44,911 nt of DNA from DAHUZL01 sp035533215 (GTDB taxonomy: Bacteria > Chloroflexota > Dormibacteria > Aeolococcales > Bog-877): NCBI GenBank assembly GCA_035533215.1, contig DATLUG010000009.1, positions 1 through 44,911 on the forward strand, read 5' to 3'. The position numbers and the translations under genes were made by a program. Positions 32,986-41,387 of this stretch are shown piece by piece (the first letter of the stretch is position 1; every line of letters begins with the position of its first letter). The notes under the pieces were generated by a model, which saw nothing but the letters and a program-made list of their open reading frames with translations, did not search any database and had not been told where the DNA came from.

Positions 32986-33269
32986 CGGGCTGGCGGCGCG
33001 TCCTGATGCCGATCGCCGTCCTCGGGTTCGGGCTCTCCGCCGCGACCGTCCGGGTCACGGCGGGCCCCGCCGGGCTGGCCGTCCGCTTCGGACCCTGGGG
33101 CTGGCCGGTCCGCCGCGTCGCCCTGGGGAGGATCCGACGCGCCCGCGTCGAGCACCTGGAGCCGCTCCGATACGGCGGGTGGGGATATCGGCGGGGCCTG
33201 CGCCGGACCCGGGTCGTGGTCCGGCGCGGGGAGGCTCTGGTGGTCGACCTGGACCGGGGCCGCTCCTTC

Positions 33270-33274
33270 GGGGT
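33270..33274. repeat. Left target-site duplication of the IS3-family element
   Basis: GGGGT, repeated at 34665-34669. It falls in the codons ggg-gt of the interrupted gene. Confidence 0.75.
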
Positions 33275-33355
33275 GTACCGCTCGCGGATTCCTGGACACC
33301 GAAGCCATGTCAATGATGCCCAGTGCGTCGATGTGCTGGCGCGGGTGGGTCGGGA

Positions 33356-34246
33356 TCATGCTGCCAACTCCGTGGTGAGCCTGAGACGTGCCACCGCGGG
33401 CGTGCCGTCGTTGGGCTTGGCGACCAGCCACTGCTGGTTGTACTGCTCCCGGAAGGTGTGTCGTGCCACCAGCAGGTCGGCCACGGTGTCGAAGCGCTGC
33501 GCCCACAGCAGCTGCTCTTTGAGCGTGCGGATGAAGCGCTCAACGACTCCATTGCCCTCCGGCTCTCGGACGGAGGCCGGACTGCGCTCGAGGCCCAGGA
33601 AACGCAGCTCGGCCTGGAAATGGTGGGACTGGTCCGGACTGCCGTTGTCGTGCCGGAGCGTCAGCCCCTTGGCGATGTCGGCGGTGTAGCCGGAGAAGTG
33701 TTCCCGCCCCCCCTGGCGGATCGGCTCCAAGGCTTCGAACCGCGTTCCCCGCACCGCGGCGTGGATCCCGATGCACTCCTGGCTGCAAGGGTCGACCGCG
33801 AGGAAGATCGTCGCCGGACCCTCACCCGTGAACGTGCTGGTGGCATCCGTGCCCCACATCGCGTCGGGCCAGTCCGTGGTGATGGTGCCGTCGTGGGCCT
33901 TGGGGCCGTGCGGGCGTCGGTCCCGGGTCGGCGCCAGCAGCTCTGCCGCCCGCATCAGCCGGAGCACGCGGGCCTGGCTGGTGCGGATCCCGTCCCGCCG
34001 CAGCTGGGCCCACGCCTTGCGGTACCCCTCGCCGAGCCAGGGCGAGGCCTGCAGAACGGCCCGGATCTGCTCGGTCAGCCCCGCATCACTCCCGGCCGTC
34101 TTCGGCCCGCGCTTCTGCGGGAGCCGCGCCGGCGCCAGCGCCCGAGCCTGGTCCGCGTAGACGGTCGAGCGCGGGATCTCGAGCACCCGGCACGTGCGGG
34201 CCACGCCGTAGGGCCGGCCGGCGGAGGCCGAGACGGTCTGGCTCAC
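33356..34246 (-). CDS. IS3-family transposase OrfB (integrase catalytic domain)
   Basis: This 296-aa protein has an HTH_21-like N-terminal region (LGEGYRKAWAQLRRDGIRTS) and an rve fold. The catalytic triad is Asp134 (MWGTDATSTF), Asp200 (TLRHDNGSPD) and Glu236 (GNGVVERFIRTLKEQ). The second Asp and the Glu have 35 residues between them, as usual for IS3. The ATG overlaps the orfA stop as ATGA. IS3 elements often make an OrfAB fusion by -1 frameshifting, but no A-rich slippery site is visible here, so coupled re-initiation is also possible. Confidence 0.93.
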   Translation of the reverse strand: MSQTVSASAGRPYGVARTCRVLEIPRSTVYADQARALAPARLPQKRGPKTAGSDAGLTEQIRAVLQASPWLGEGYRKAWAQLRRDGIRTSQARVLRLMRAAELLAPTRDRRPHGPKAHDGTITTDWPDAMWGTDATSTFTGEGPATIFLAVDPCSQECIGIHAAVRGTRFEALEPIRQGGREHFSGYTADIAKGLTLRHDNGSPDQSHHFQAELRFLGLERSPASVREPEGNGVVERFIRTLKEQLLWAQRFDTVADLLVARHTFREQYNQQWLVAKPNDGTPAVARLRLTTELAA

Positions 34247-34596
34247 CGCCTCAACCGCCGCCGCGACGAGAGGGTGGTTGGCCTCCGCCCGCCGCGCCCG
34301 CTCCCGAGGAGCTCGTTCTCCATCGTGATCCCCCCGATCTTCGTCTTCATCCGGGCGATCGCGACGTCACGCTCGTCGCTGTCGCGGCGGCGCAGCCCTG
34401 CCTTCCCGCTGGCGACAAACTGCTCCCGCCACTGGGCGATCGCGGCGCCCGTCACCCCCAGCTCCCGGCTCAGCGCGTCCAGCTCCTCGCCCCGCAGCAC
34501 CCGCAGCACCATCTCCAGCTTCCGCCGCGACGACCACCGGCCGCGGTCGCCACCGGGGCTCCCCGCCAGCTTCCGTCCACTCCGTCGACTGGTCAC
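34243..34596 (-). CDS. IS3-family transposase OrfA (DNA-binding subunit)
   Basis: This 117-aa protein has a helix-turn-helix (RRKLEMVLRVLRGEELDALS, RELGVTGAAIAQWREQF) and a short leucine-zipper-like end (ARMKTKIGGITMENELL). It recognises the terminal repeats. The GTG at 34594-34596 follows AGGAGG by seven bases. The last 20 residues are Arg/Gly/Ser-rich because this frame overlaps the lead-in to orfB. Confidence 0.88.
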   Translation of the reverse strand: MTSRRSGRKLAGSPGGDRGRWSSRRKLEMVLRVLRGEELDALSRELGVTGAAIAQWREQFVASGKAGLRRRDSDERDVAIARMKTKIGGITMENELLGSGRGGRRPTTLSSRRRLRR

Positions 34597-34664
34597 CGGG
34601 CCACCTCCTGCGTGGATCTACCATTCTCCCCGCGAGGTGTCCCGGGAAACCCTAGGGCGGGGGA

Positions 34665-34669
34665 GGGGT
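34665..34669. repeat. Right target-site duplication of the IS3-family element
   Basis: GGGGT, matching 33270-33274; the host gene's frame continues from here. Confidence 0.75.
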
Positions 34670-34742
34670 CACGGTGGACGACGCGGCCAGCGCGGTCTCG
34701 CGCCTCGATCGCGAGCGGGACCGGAACACGTCCGGCAGCTGA

Positions 34743-35676
34743 CGGCGAGGCCGAACGCGTCGTGGCCGGGGTCGGAGCCCTCGACCCCGAGGATCGGCGG
34801 CCGGCGGCTCGCAGGCTCCCACCGTCGGCAGGGTGCCGACGTCCGCGTCCGTCGTGACCGGCTGGGCCCCAGCGTGGCACGGCCCCGGGCCTCCCCACCA
34901 CGACGGGAGCGCACCCCCACCGCCTCGGTACGCCGGCACACGTCCCAGGCGGGCGCGCGACGAGCGCGCGCTCGTACGTCCGGACCGGCGCGACCATCCT
35001 GACGCGCCGCTCGATCCCGCCTCCGCGGCGCGCTGGACGTGCAGGAGCCAGCCGCAGCCGGCGCCGCGCGGGCGGCCGTTGGCACCGTGACCGCCCCGCG
35101 ACGGCGACGCGGTGGCCGCCCACCCCGGGGTCGTCACGACGCAGCCAGCGACGTCCGCTCCCTCGACCGGCCGGCGATGGCGCAGCGGCCCCGGCCCGCT
35201 ACGGTCCTTGCGGACGACCCCACGAACAGGGAGCGGACCGGCGACGACACGCCTGGTGGGAGCCGACGGACACATCGGTGCCGGCCGGACCCGACGGTGG
35301 GTGAGGCGGTCCCCGGCTGGCTCCGCCGCGTCACGGGCACCGGGGCCGGCTGCGCGGGGGGCCCGATCACCCTGCCGACCGTGCGGTCGAGACGAACCGG
35401 CCCTGGCGGACCGGCGAGGCCCCCGGCCGAACGCCCGCCGCATCCCGCCTGCTCCACGGCGCCGACGCGGGCGCCGGCAATGGCTGCCGGGGCCGCTCCT
35501 GGTGGGCTGCAGCGACCGCGGTGGCGGGAGCGCACGGTCGCCCGACGCTCGGGTGCCGCCCAACCACCTCTCCCGAGCATCGCCGATGGCGTCCGTTCCC
35601 GCCATCGACCGCGTCGTTCCCCCGCGCAGGGTGGGTCGGGAGGGCGGCCATCCGCGGGAGGCGGCCGGTGACAGGG
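34743..35676. other. Gene-free stretch of about 930 bases
   Basis: Between the end of the interrupted gene and the purL stop all six frames contain open stretches. None shows consistent third-position bias, a plausible start or a recognisable motif, and the translations are Arg/Pro/Ala/Gly low complexity. I see no tRNA, CRISPR or transposase remnant. It may be decayed coding DNA at a rearrangement boundary. Confidence 0.5.
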
Positions 35677-37938
35677 TCAGCTCACCCCCTCTTGGAGCAG
35701 GCGGGGGAGCGCCCCGTGCCACCAGCTGGCCAGATCGCTCAGCGCCAGGTCGACGACGCCGTCGAGCGCCAGCCGTGGCCCGGCGGTCACCCCGAGCAGG
35801 CTGTGCGGGACCCGCTGCGCCGTCGCCCGGGCGCCCAGCTCCGCCGCCCGGTCCCGATCGCAGCTCACCAGCACCCGTGACTGCGCCTCCCCGAAGAGGT
35901 AGGCGGCGAGCCAGCCGGGCGGCGCTGCTGGCATGGCGGGCGGGCGCAGGTGGGCGCCCACCCCCTTTGAGACGCAGGACTCGGTGAGGGCGACCGCGAG
36001 CCCGCCGCGGGCGCAGTCGTGCGCCGAGCGGAGGAGCCCGTCGATCGCGGCCCGGCGAACCACCTCCTGGACCCGCGCCTCCAGGTCCAGGTCCAGGTGG
36101 GGGGCGGGCCCCTCGCACCGCCCCCACAGCACCCGCTGGTACTCCGAGGCCCCGAGGCCCCCGCCGGCCTCCGCGGACGGGTCGGGCGGTCCCAGGAGGA
36201 CGACGGCGAGACCCGGTTCGGCAAACCCGATCCCGATCCGGTGCGCCAGCGAGGCCAGCCGCCCCACCACGCCCACCACCGGGGTCGGGGGGATGCTGCG
36301 ACCGAGGGTGTCGTTGTACAGGCTGACGTTGCCGCTGACCACCGGCAGCCCGAGGGCGCGGCAGGCGTCGGCCAATCCGCTGATCGCCTCCTCCAGCTGC
36401 CACATCACCTCGGGCCGGTCGGGCGAGCCGAAGTTGAGGCAGTTGGTGACCGCCAGCGGGGTGGCCCCCACCACCGCGCAGTTGCGGCTGGCCTCGGCGA
36501 CCGCGATGGCCGCCGCCCGCCGCGGGGCGTAGGCGCCGCAGCGGTGGCCGCCGTCGACGGTGAGGGCGAGGGCGTCGTCGCGGCCCCGCAGCCGCACCAC
36601 CGCGGCGTCGCCGCCCGGGCCCGCGACGGTGTCGTCCCCCACCATGTGGTCGTACTGGCGCCACACCCACTCGGCCGAGGCGCAGTTCCCCGCCTCCAGG
36701 ATCCGCTGCCAGGCGACGGCGGCCGGGCACGGGAGCGGGTCGGCGAGGGGGTCGGCGGCCAGACGCCGCTCGCGGTCGGCCGGCGGGGCCGCCGGCGGCC
36801 GACGCTCCGGGCTGCCGTCGACCAGCAGCGACAGCGGCAGGTCGGCGACCGGCTCTGTGCCGTCGGCGATGCGCAGACGGCCGTGGTCGCGGACCGTCCC
36901 GATGGCGTCGGTGTGCAGCCCCCAGCGCGCGAACCCGGCGGCGACGCGCGCCTCCGCGCCGCGGCTGACCACCAGCACCATCCGCTCCTGGGATTCGCTC
37001 AGCATCACCTCGACCGGGGTCATCCCCTGCTCCCGCCGGCTGACCCGTGACACGTCGAGGTCGAGGCCCATCCCGCCGCGATGGGCCATCTCCGCGCAGC
37101 TGCTGGTGAGCCCGGCCGCCCCGCAGTCCTGCAGGGCGACGAGGTCGGGGTCGCCGACCAGCTCCTGGCACGCCTCCAGCAGGCACTTCTCCAAGAAGGG
37201 GTTGCCCACCTGGACCGCGGGACGACGCTCCGCCGCGTGCTCGTCGAACTCGGCGGAGGCGAACGCGGCTCCGCCGATGCCGTCCCGACCGGTGTCGGAG
37301 CCGACCAGCAGGACGGGGTTGCCGGGGCCCTCGGCGCGGGCGCGGATCAACCCCTCCGGCCGGGCCAGCCCGACGCACATCGCGTTGACCAGGCAGTTGT
37401 CGCGGTAGCCGGCGTCCTGGACCAGCTCGCCGCCCACGGTGGGGATGCCGACACAGTTGCCGTACCAGGCGATGCCCTCCACCACCCGCCGGCCGAGGTG
37501 CGCCTGGGGGCCCTCCGCCAGCTCGCCGAACGCCAGCGCGTCCAGCAGCGCGACCGGCCGCGCCCCCATCGCGAACACGTCGCGGAGGATCCCGCCCACA
37601 CCGGTCGCCGCCCCCTGCACCGGCTCGATGGCGCTGGGGTGGTTGTGGGACTCGATCTTGAAGCAGCAGGCCAGCCCGCCCCCGAGGTCGATGACCCCGG
37701 CGTTCTCGCCCGGTCCCTGGAGCACGTGCGGCGCCGTGGTCGGCAGCTGCCGCAGGAGGGCGCGGCTGGTCTTGTACGAGCAGTGCTCGGACCAGAGCAC
37801 CCCGAAGAGGGCCAGCTCGGTCGGATTGGGGGTCCGGCCGAGACCCCCGACGATGGCGTCGTACTCCTGCGGGGTCAGCCCGGTCGCCTCCAGTCGGCGC
37901 GCGAGTCCGCGGTCGAGGTCCGGGTCGGAGGAGGTCAT
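35677..37938 (-). CDS. purL: Phosphoribosylformylglycinamidine (FGAM) synthase, PurL subunit
   Basis: This 753-aa protein is the small-type PurL that works with PurS and PurQ. It converts FGAR to FGAM using ATP and ammonia delivered by PurQ. Landmarks are LFGVLWSEHCSYKTSR with the catalytic histidine, FKIESHNHPSAIEP, GATGVGGILRDVFAMGARP, LQDCGAAGLTSSCAEMA and VVSGNVSLYNDT. The ATG 37936-37938 overlaps the purQ stop as ATGA. It is the last gene of the purB-C-S-Q-L block; purF, its usual next neighbour, lies 13.7 kb away on the same strand. Confidence 0.97.
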   Translation of the reverse strand: MTSSDPDLDRGLARRLEATGLTPQEYDAIVGGLGRTPNPTELALFGVLWSEHCSYKTSRALLRQLPTTAPHVLQGPGENAGVIDLGGGLACCFKIESHNHPSAIEPVQGAATGVGGILRDVFAMGARPVALLDALAFGELAEGPQAHLGRRVVEGIAWYGNCVGIPTVGGELVQDAGYRDNCLVNAMCVGLARPEGLIRARAEGPGNPVLLVGSDTGRDGIGGAAFASAEFDEHAAERRPAVQVGNPFLEKCLLEACQELVGDPDLVALQDCGAAGLTSSCAEMAHRGGMGLDLDVSRVSRREQGMTPVEVMLSESQERMVLVVSRGAEARVAAGFARWGLHTDAIGTVRDHGRLRIADGTEPVADLPLSLLVDGSPERRPPAAPPADRERRLAADPLADPLPCPAAVAWQRILEAGNCASAEWVWRQYDHMVGDDTVAGPGGDAAVVRLRGRDDALALTVDGGHRCGAYAPRRAAAIAVAEASRNCAVVGATPLAVTNCLNFGSPDRPEVMWQLEEAISGLADACRALGLPVVSGNVSLYNDTLGRSIPPTPVVGVVGRLASLAHRIGIGFAEPGLAVVLLGPPDPSAEAGGGLGASEYQRVLWGRCEGPAPHLDLDLEARVQEVVRRAAIDGLLRSAHDCARGGLAVALTESCVSKGVGAHLRPPAMPAAPPGWLAAYLFGEAQSRVLVSCDRDRAAELGARATAQRVPHSLLGVTAGPRLALDGVVDLALSDLASWWHGALPRLLQEGVS

Positions 37939-38663
37939 CTGGGTGCGGTCGCCACCGCGGCGGCGGGGGCGGCGGCGCGGGCGCGCCACGGGCCGGCCAT
38001 CCGCAGCAGCTGGAGCCCGTCCACCGAGCCGAGGACCGCTTCGCAGGCCCGCTCGGGGTGGGGCATCATCCCCAGCACGTTGCCATTACGGCTCACGATC
38101 CCGGCGATGTTGGCGAGCGAGCCGTTGGGGTTGGCGGCTGCGGTGGCACGGCCCCGATCGTCGACGTAGCGGAGGACGACCCGGCCCTCGGCCTCGAGTG
38201 CCGCCACCGTCCCCGGGTCGGCGTGGTAGCGACCCTCGCCGTGGGCGATGGGGATGCGCAACGGCGGGCCGCCGAGGGCCCCTGCGGTGAAGGGGGTGGG
38301 CCGCCCCTCGACCCCGAGCCGCGTCCATCCACAGCGGAACTGGAGGCCGCGGTTGCGCAGGAGCGCGCCGGGGAGGAGGCGGGCCTCGCAGAGGACCTGG
38401 AAGCCGTTGCAGATCCCGAGCACCAGCCCGCCCGCCTTCGCGAAGGCCCGCACCGAGGTCATGATCGGGGCATGGGCGGCGATCGCGCCCGCGCGCAGGT
38501 AGTCGCCGTAGGCGAACCCGCCGGGGAGGACGACGCAGTCGACCCCGCGGAGGTCGCGGTCGGCGTGCCAGAGCGTCACCGCCTCGGCTCCGACCGCAGC
38601 CGCCGCGTGGGCGCAGTCGCGGTCGCTCCAAGTGCCGGGGAAGACGACGATCCCGAACCGCAT
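37935..38663 (-). CDS. purQ: FGAM synthase, glutaminase subunit PurQ
   Basis: This 242-aa class-I glutamine amidotransferase has its nucleophile Cys85 in GICNGFQ and the His-x-Glu pair in MMPHPERA. GIVVFPGTWSDRDC at the N-terminus and LPGGFAYGDYLRAGA are typical of PurQ. It supplies ammonia to PurL. It starts at ATG 38661-38663, 22 bases after the purS stop. The C-terminal 20 residues are an Ala/Arg-rich tail. Confidence 0.97.
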   Translation of the reverse strand: MRFGIVVFPGTWSDRDCAHAAAAVGAEAVTLWHADRDLRGVDCVVLPGGFAYGDYLRAGAIAAHAPIMTSVRAFAKAGGLVLGICNGFQVLCEARLLPGALLRNRGLQFRCGWTRLGVEGRPTPFTAGALGGPPLRIPIAHGEGRYHADPGTVAALEAEGRVVLRYVDDRGRATAAANPNGSLANIAGIVSRNGNVLGMMPHPERACEAVLGSVDGLQLLRMAGPWRARAAAPAAAVATAPR

Positions 38664-38685
38664 CAGCGCACGCGGCCGCTCGCGA

Positions 38686-38970
38686 TCACGGAGGTTCCGG
38701 CGCGGTCGCCGGCACGACCCCGTCCGCCTCCCCCGCCTCCCGCAGGGTGAACCGGAAGTCCTCGATCACGCCGTTGCACAGCAGCTGCTCGCACATCGCC
38801 GCAACCCGGGCGGAGGCGCCCGGGGCCGGGGCGTCGAGGGTGACGGCGAGGTAGCGCCCCACCCTGACGTCCACCACCTCGTCGAAGCCGAGGGTGTGGA
38901 GGGCATGGCGGACCGCCTCGCCCTGGGGGTCGTTCACGACCCGTTTCAGGGTGACGAGGACGTCGGCGAC
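38686..38970 (-). CDS. purS: FGAM synthase, PurS subunit (start codon unclear)
   Basis: PurS is the small dimeric subunit that holds PurL and PurQ together. The frame reads VADVLVTLKRVVNDPQGEAV then HALHTLGFDEVVDVRVGRY, matching the whole PurS family, with an extra 15-residue acidic/proline tail. The conserved N-terminus overlaps the purC end, and no ATG, GTG or TTG precedes it in frame nearby. The codon where a start is expected is GTC (38968-38970), given here as a nominal start. A CTG lies nine codons further up, and a GTG occurs only inside the conserved VTLKRVV segment. A non-standard start or a base error (GTC for GTG) would explain it. Confidence 0.85.
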   Translation of the reverse strand, partial: VADVLVTLKRVVNDPQGEAVRHALHTLGFDEVVDVRVGRYLAVTLDAPAPGASARVAAMCEQLLCNGVIEDFRFTLREAGEADGVVPATAPEPP

Positions 38971-39842
38971 AGGTCGATCCCGGTGATCCGTCGGCAGGCC
39001 TCCAGGTAGCGCGCGCGGACCCCGGCCACCAGCTCGGGCGGCAGGGGCGGGGCGGGCGGGGTGCGGTCCCAATCGAGCTGGAGCAGGTAGTCGCGCACCG
39101 ACTGCTTGTCGAAGCCGGACCGGGCCCCGGCCCTGGCCGGCAGGCTGGCGTCCCAGAAGCGCGACGAATCGGGCGTCACGCACTCGTCGATGCAGTGGAG
39201 CCGGCCGTCGATCCAGCCGAACTCGAACTTGGTGTCGACGAGGACGAAGCCGGCGGCGGCGACCAGCCCGGACGCGGCCGCGAAGCACGCCAGGCTGACC
39301 GACTCCAGCTGGTCCGCGACCTCGGTCCCCACCAGGCTGCGCAGGTGGGCGCGGGAGACGTTCTCGTCGTGCCCGCGATCGTGTTTGACGGCCGGGGTGA
39401 AGCGCGGCTCGGGGAGGGCGTCGCCCTCCCCGAGACCCGCCGGGACCGGCTCTGCCGCCAGGGTGCCGCGCTCGCGGACCTCGGCCCATCCGGACCCCGC
39501 CAGCCGGCTGCGCACGACGCATTCGACGTCGATCCGCTCCGCCCGCCTCACCCACATCGCCCGGTCCGCCACCCGGGCGCGGGCCGCCTCCGGCAGCCCC
39601 GCGGGATCGTCGGCGCACAGGTGGTTGGGCACGACCGCGCGGGTCCGGTCGAAGAAGAAGCGCGACATCTGGGTGAGCACCCGGCCCTTGTCGGGGACCG
39701 GGGTGGGCAGGACGCAGTCGAAGGCGGAGATCCGATCGCTGGCGACCATCAGGAGCCGGTCGCCGAGGTCGTAGGTGTCGCGCACCTTGCCGCGCCGCCA
39801 GAGGCGAAGGCCGAGCGCCTCCAAGCCGGCGGCGGCGGTCAC
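38946..39842 (-). CDS. purC: SAICAR synthetase
   Basis: This 298-aa enzyme joins aspartate to CAIR using ATP. Family motifs are RRGKVRDTYDLGDRLLMVAS, DRISAFDCVLPTPVPDKG, NHLCADDP, ERIDVECVVRSRLAGSGW and VLVDTKFEFGWIDG. The sequence PRFTPAVKHDRGHDENV marks the longer form of the enzyme. The GTG start overlaps the purB stop as GTGA. Its 3' end overlaps the start region of purS by about 25 bases. Confidence 0.97.
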   Translation of the reverse strand: MTAAAGLEALGLRLWRRGKVRDTYDLGDRLLMVASDRISAFDCVLPTPVPDKGRVLTQMSRFFFDRTRAVVPNHLCADDPAGLPEAARARVADRAMWVRRAERIDVECVVRSRLAGSGWAEVRERGTLAAEPVPAGLGEGDALPEPRFTPAVKHDRGHDENVSRAHLRSLVGTEVADQLESVSLACFAAASGLVAAAGFVLVDTKFEFGWIDGRLHCIDECVTPDSSRFWDASLPARAGARSGFDKQSVRDYLLQLDWDRTPPAPPLPPELVAGVRARYLEACRRITGIDLSPTSSSP

Positions 39843-41158
39843 GCGGCCCCTCCCGGTGCGGCCGGTCCGGTGTCGAGCCCCACCCGCGCCAGTGCCTCCG
39901 CCACCCCGCCCATCGCGCGCTCCAGGTCGAAGCAGCCGGCGATCGCCTCCGGGCCGAGGAGGCGGAGGAGCTCGGGATCGCGCCCGGCGACCTCCCGGAA
40001 CGACGAGGCGCCGTCCGGCGACGCCAGCCGCTGCACCAGCCGGTAGGCGTCCTCGCGGAGGCAGCCACGGTCGATGAGCGCCAAAAGCACGCGCTGGCTG
40101 TAGACGCGGCCCCCCTCCTGCTCGAGGTTGGCCAGCATCCGCTCGGGATGGACCTCGAGGCCGCCCACCACCTCGGTCAGGGTGCGGAGCATGTGGCCGA
40201 GCGCCATGGTGGCGTCGGGGAGGATCACCCGCTCCACCGAGGAGTGGGAGATGTCGCGCTCGTGCCAGAGGGCGACATCCTCCAGCGCCGCGATCGCGTG
40301 TCCCCGCAGCAGCCGGGCCAGTCCGCAGACCTGCTCGCTGCGGACCGGGTTGCGCTTGTGGGGCATCGCCGAGGAGCCCTTCTGCCGCTCCCCGAACGGC
40401 TCCAGCGCCTCCCCGACCTCGGTCCGCTGGAGGTGGCGGATGGTGAGGGCCAGCCGCTCCAGGGTCGCCCCCAAGACTGCGACGGCGCACACGAAGGCGG
40501 CGTGGCGGTCGCGGGCCACCACCTGGGTCGTGATCGGAGCCGGGTCGAGGCCGAGCAGGGCCAGGGCCCTTTCCTCCACCTCGGGGGCCACGGTGGCCGA
40601 GGTGCCCACCGCGCCGCGCAGCCGGCCGACGGCGACCTCCTCGGCCGCTCGGCGGAGACGGTCCCGGCTGCGGCGGATCTCGTCGTGGTGGTTGGCGAGG
40701 ACGAAGCCGAAGCTCACCGGCTCGGCGTGGACGCCGTGGGTGCGACCGGCCATCGGGGTGCGGACGTGGGTGCGGGCGAGCGCCCCCAGGGCCGCCAGGA
40801 GCCGATCGGCCTCCGCCTGCAGCACCTGGGCCGCGCGGCCCAGCTGGAGGGCGAGGGCGGTGTCGACGACGTCCTGGCTGGTGAGCCCCCGGTGGAGGTG
40901 GCGGCCGGCGGGGCCGAGCGTCTCCTGCACCGCGCTGACGAACGCGGCCACATCGTGGCCCTGCTCGGCCTCCAGCTCGCCGACGCGCGCCGGGTCCGGA
41001 GACCGTGCGCCACGGATCAGCTCCAGGTCGGCGCCGGGCACCTGGCCCGCCGCGGCCATCCCCTCGCACGCGGCCACCTCGACGCGAAGCCAGCTCGCGA
41101 GCCGCTCCCCCTCCGACCAGATCGCGCGGAGCTCGGCTGGCGCGTACCGGTCGATCAC
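39839..41158 (-). CDS. purB: Adenylosuccinate lyase
   Basis: This 439-aa fumarase/aspartase-superfamily enzyme splits SAICAR and adenylosuccinate. Conserved regions are LTSQDVVDTALALQLG, AGRTHGVHAEPVSFGF (catalytic His) and the signature GSSAMPHKRNPVRSEQ. The start is GTG 41156-41158 (VIDRYAPAELRAIW). It has no Shine-Dalgarno sequence but overlaps the stop of a 10-codon ORF that begins exactly at the predicted transcription start. It heads purB-C-S-Q-L. purD, purE and purK are not in the window. Confidence 0.97.
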   Translation of the reverse strand: MIDRYAPAELRAIWSEGERLASWLRVEVAACEGMAAAGQVPGADLELIRGARSPDPARVGELEAEQGHDVAAFVSAVQETLGPAGRHLHRGLTSQDVVDTALALQLGRAAQVLQAEADRLLAALGALARTHVRTPMAGRTHGVHAEPVSFGFVLANHHDEIRRSRDRLRRAAEEVAVGRLRGAVGTSATVAPEVEERALALLGLDPAPITTQVVARDRHAAFVCAVAVLGATLERLALTIRHLQRTEVGEALEPFGERQKGSSAMPHKRNPVRSEQVCGLARLLRGHAIAALEDVALWHERDISHSSVERVILPDATMALGHMLRTLTEVVGGLEVHPERMLANLEQEGGRVYSQRVLLALIDRGCLREDAYRLVQRLASPDGASSFREVAGRDPELLRLLGPEAIAGCFDLERAMGGVAEALARVGLDTGPAAPGGAA

Positions 41159-41187
41159 CGACTGGGCTGGCGGGGACCGGTCTGCAC
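41155..41187 (-). CDS. Leader mini-ORF (10 aa) overlapping the purB start
   Basis: GTG 41185-41187 begins six bases after the TATACT box and encodes VQTGPRQPSR. Its TGA (41155-41157) overlaps the purB GTG as GTGA. It is the same length as the moxR mini-ORF but unrelated in sequence. Confidence 0.5.
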   Translation of the reverse strand: MQTGPRQPSR

Positions 41188-41193
41188 GGTTCG

Positions 41194-41199
41194 AGTATA
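41194..41199 (-). promoter_or_regulatory. -10 box of the purB operon
   Basis: TATACT on the minus strand, a near-consensus box in otherwise GC-rich DNA. No -35 is recognisable and no purine riboswitch-like fold fits in the 29-base leader. Confidence 0.6.
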
Positions 41200-41387
41200 G
41201 GAAGGGCGGGGCATTCGGCCGCGGCCGGGTGGCGGACCGTGCACACCGGGCCCGGACCGGCGCGTCCCGCGCCCGGCCGCCCGTAGTGTGGAGGTGTGCC
41301 GACGGCCCCCGGGGACCATAACCTTTCCGGCCGCGGGCCGTTGACCGCAGCGAACCGCCCGTCCACGGCGGCCGGAGTTCGCGGCCG

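Larger units (their letters stand above)
33275..34664 (-). mobile_element. IS3-family insertion sequence, about 1.39 kb
   Basis: The element is bounded by GGGGT duplications and contains orfA and orfB on the minus strand. Its ends are imperfect inverted repeats of about 27-29 bases. The best-matching inner parts are ttcctggacacc (left, 33289-33300) and ttcccgggacacc (right, reading inward from 34648). If the duplication is only GGGG, the left end would be 33274 and begin TG. Both halves of the target gene and the duplications are intact, so the insertion looks recent. The two transposase frames are open, so it may still be active. Confidence 0.85.
32867..34742 (+). pseudogene. PH-like membrane protein gene, interrupted by an IS3-family element
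   Basis: The left part encodes a basic N-terminus (REWSRRVTSRWMVAGVL), a hydrophobic segment and a PH-like domain (LAVRFGPWGWPVRRVALGRI, LRYGGWGYRRGL, VVDLDRGRSFGV). It breaks off at 33274. After the element the same frame resumes at 34668 with VTVDDAASAVSRLDRERDR and stops at 34740-34742. Joining the two at one copy of the target repeat restores ggg-gtc-acg-gtg in frame. Separately, the hydrophobic segment needs a one-base correction near 32996-33002 to read GLAAVLMPIAVLGFG. This frameshift lies just after a perfect 17-bp inverted repeat. The gene was probably a small membrane protein of unknown role. Confidence 0.75.

Noticed and set aside
34652..37378. A minus-strand open frame of about 900 codons
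   Set aside because: It shadows purL in another frame and continues through the gene-free stretch; low complexity, no domains.
41319..41387. TTG-started leader ORF ending in ATGA at the second sigma gene
   Set aside because: The only in-frame start (TTG 41341) is 16 bases from a weak TAACCT box, so it does not fit the leaderless geometry seen elsewhere.
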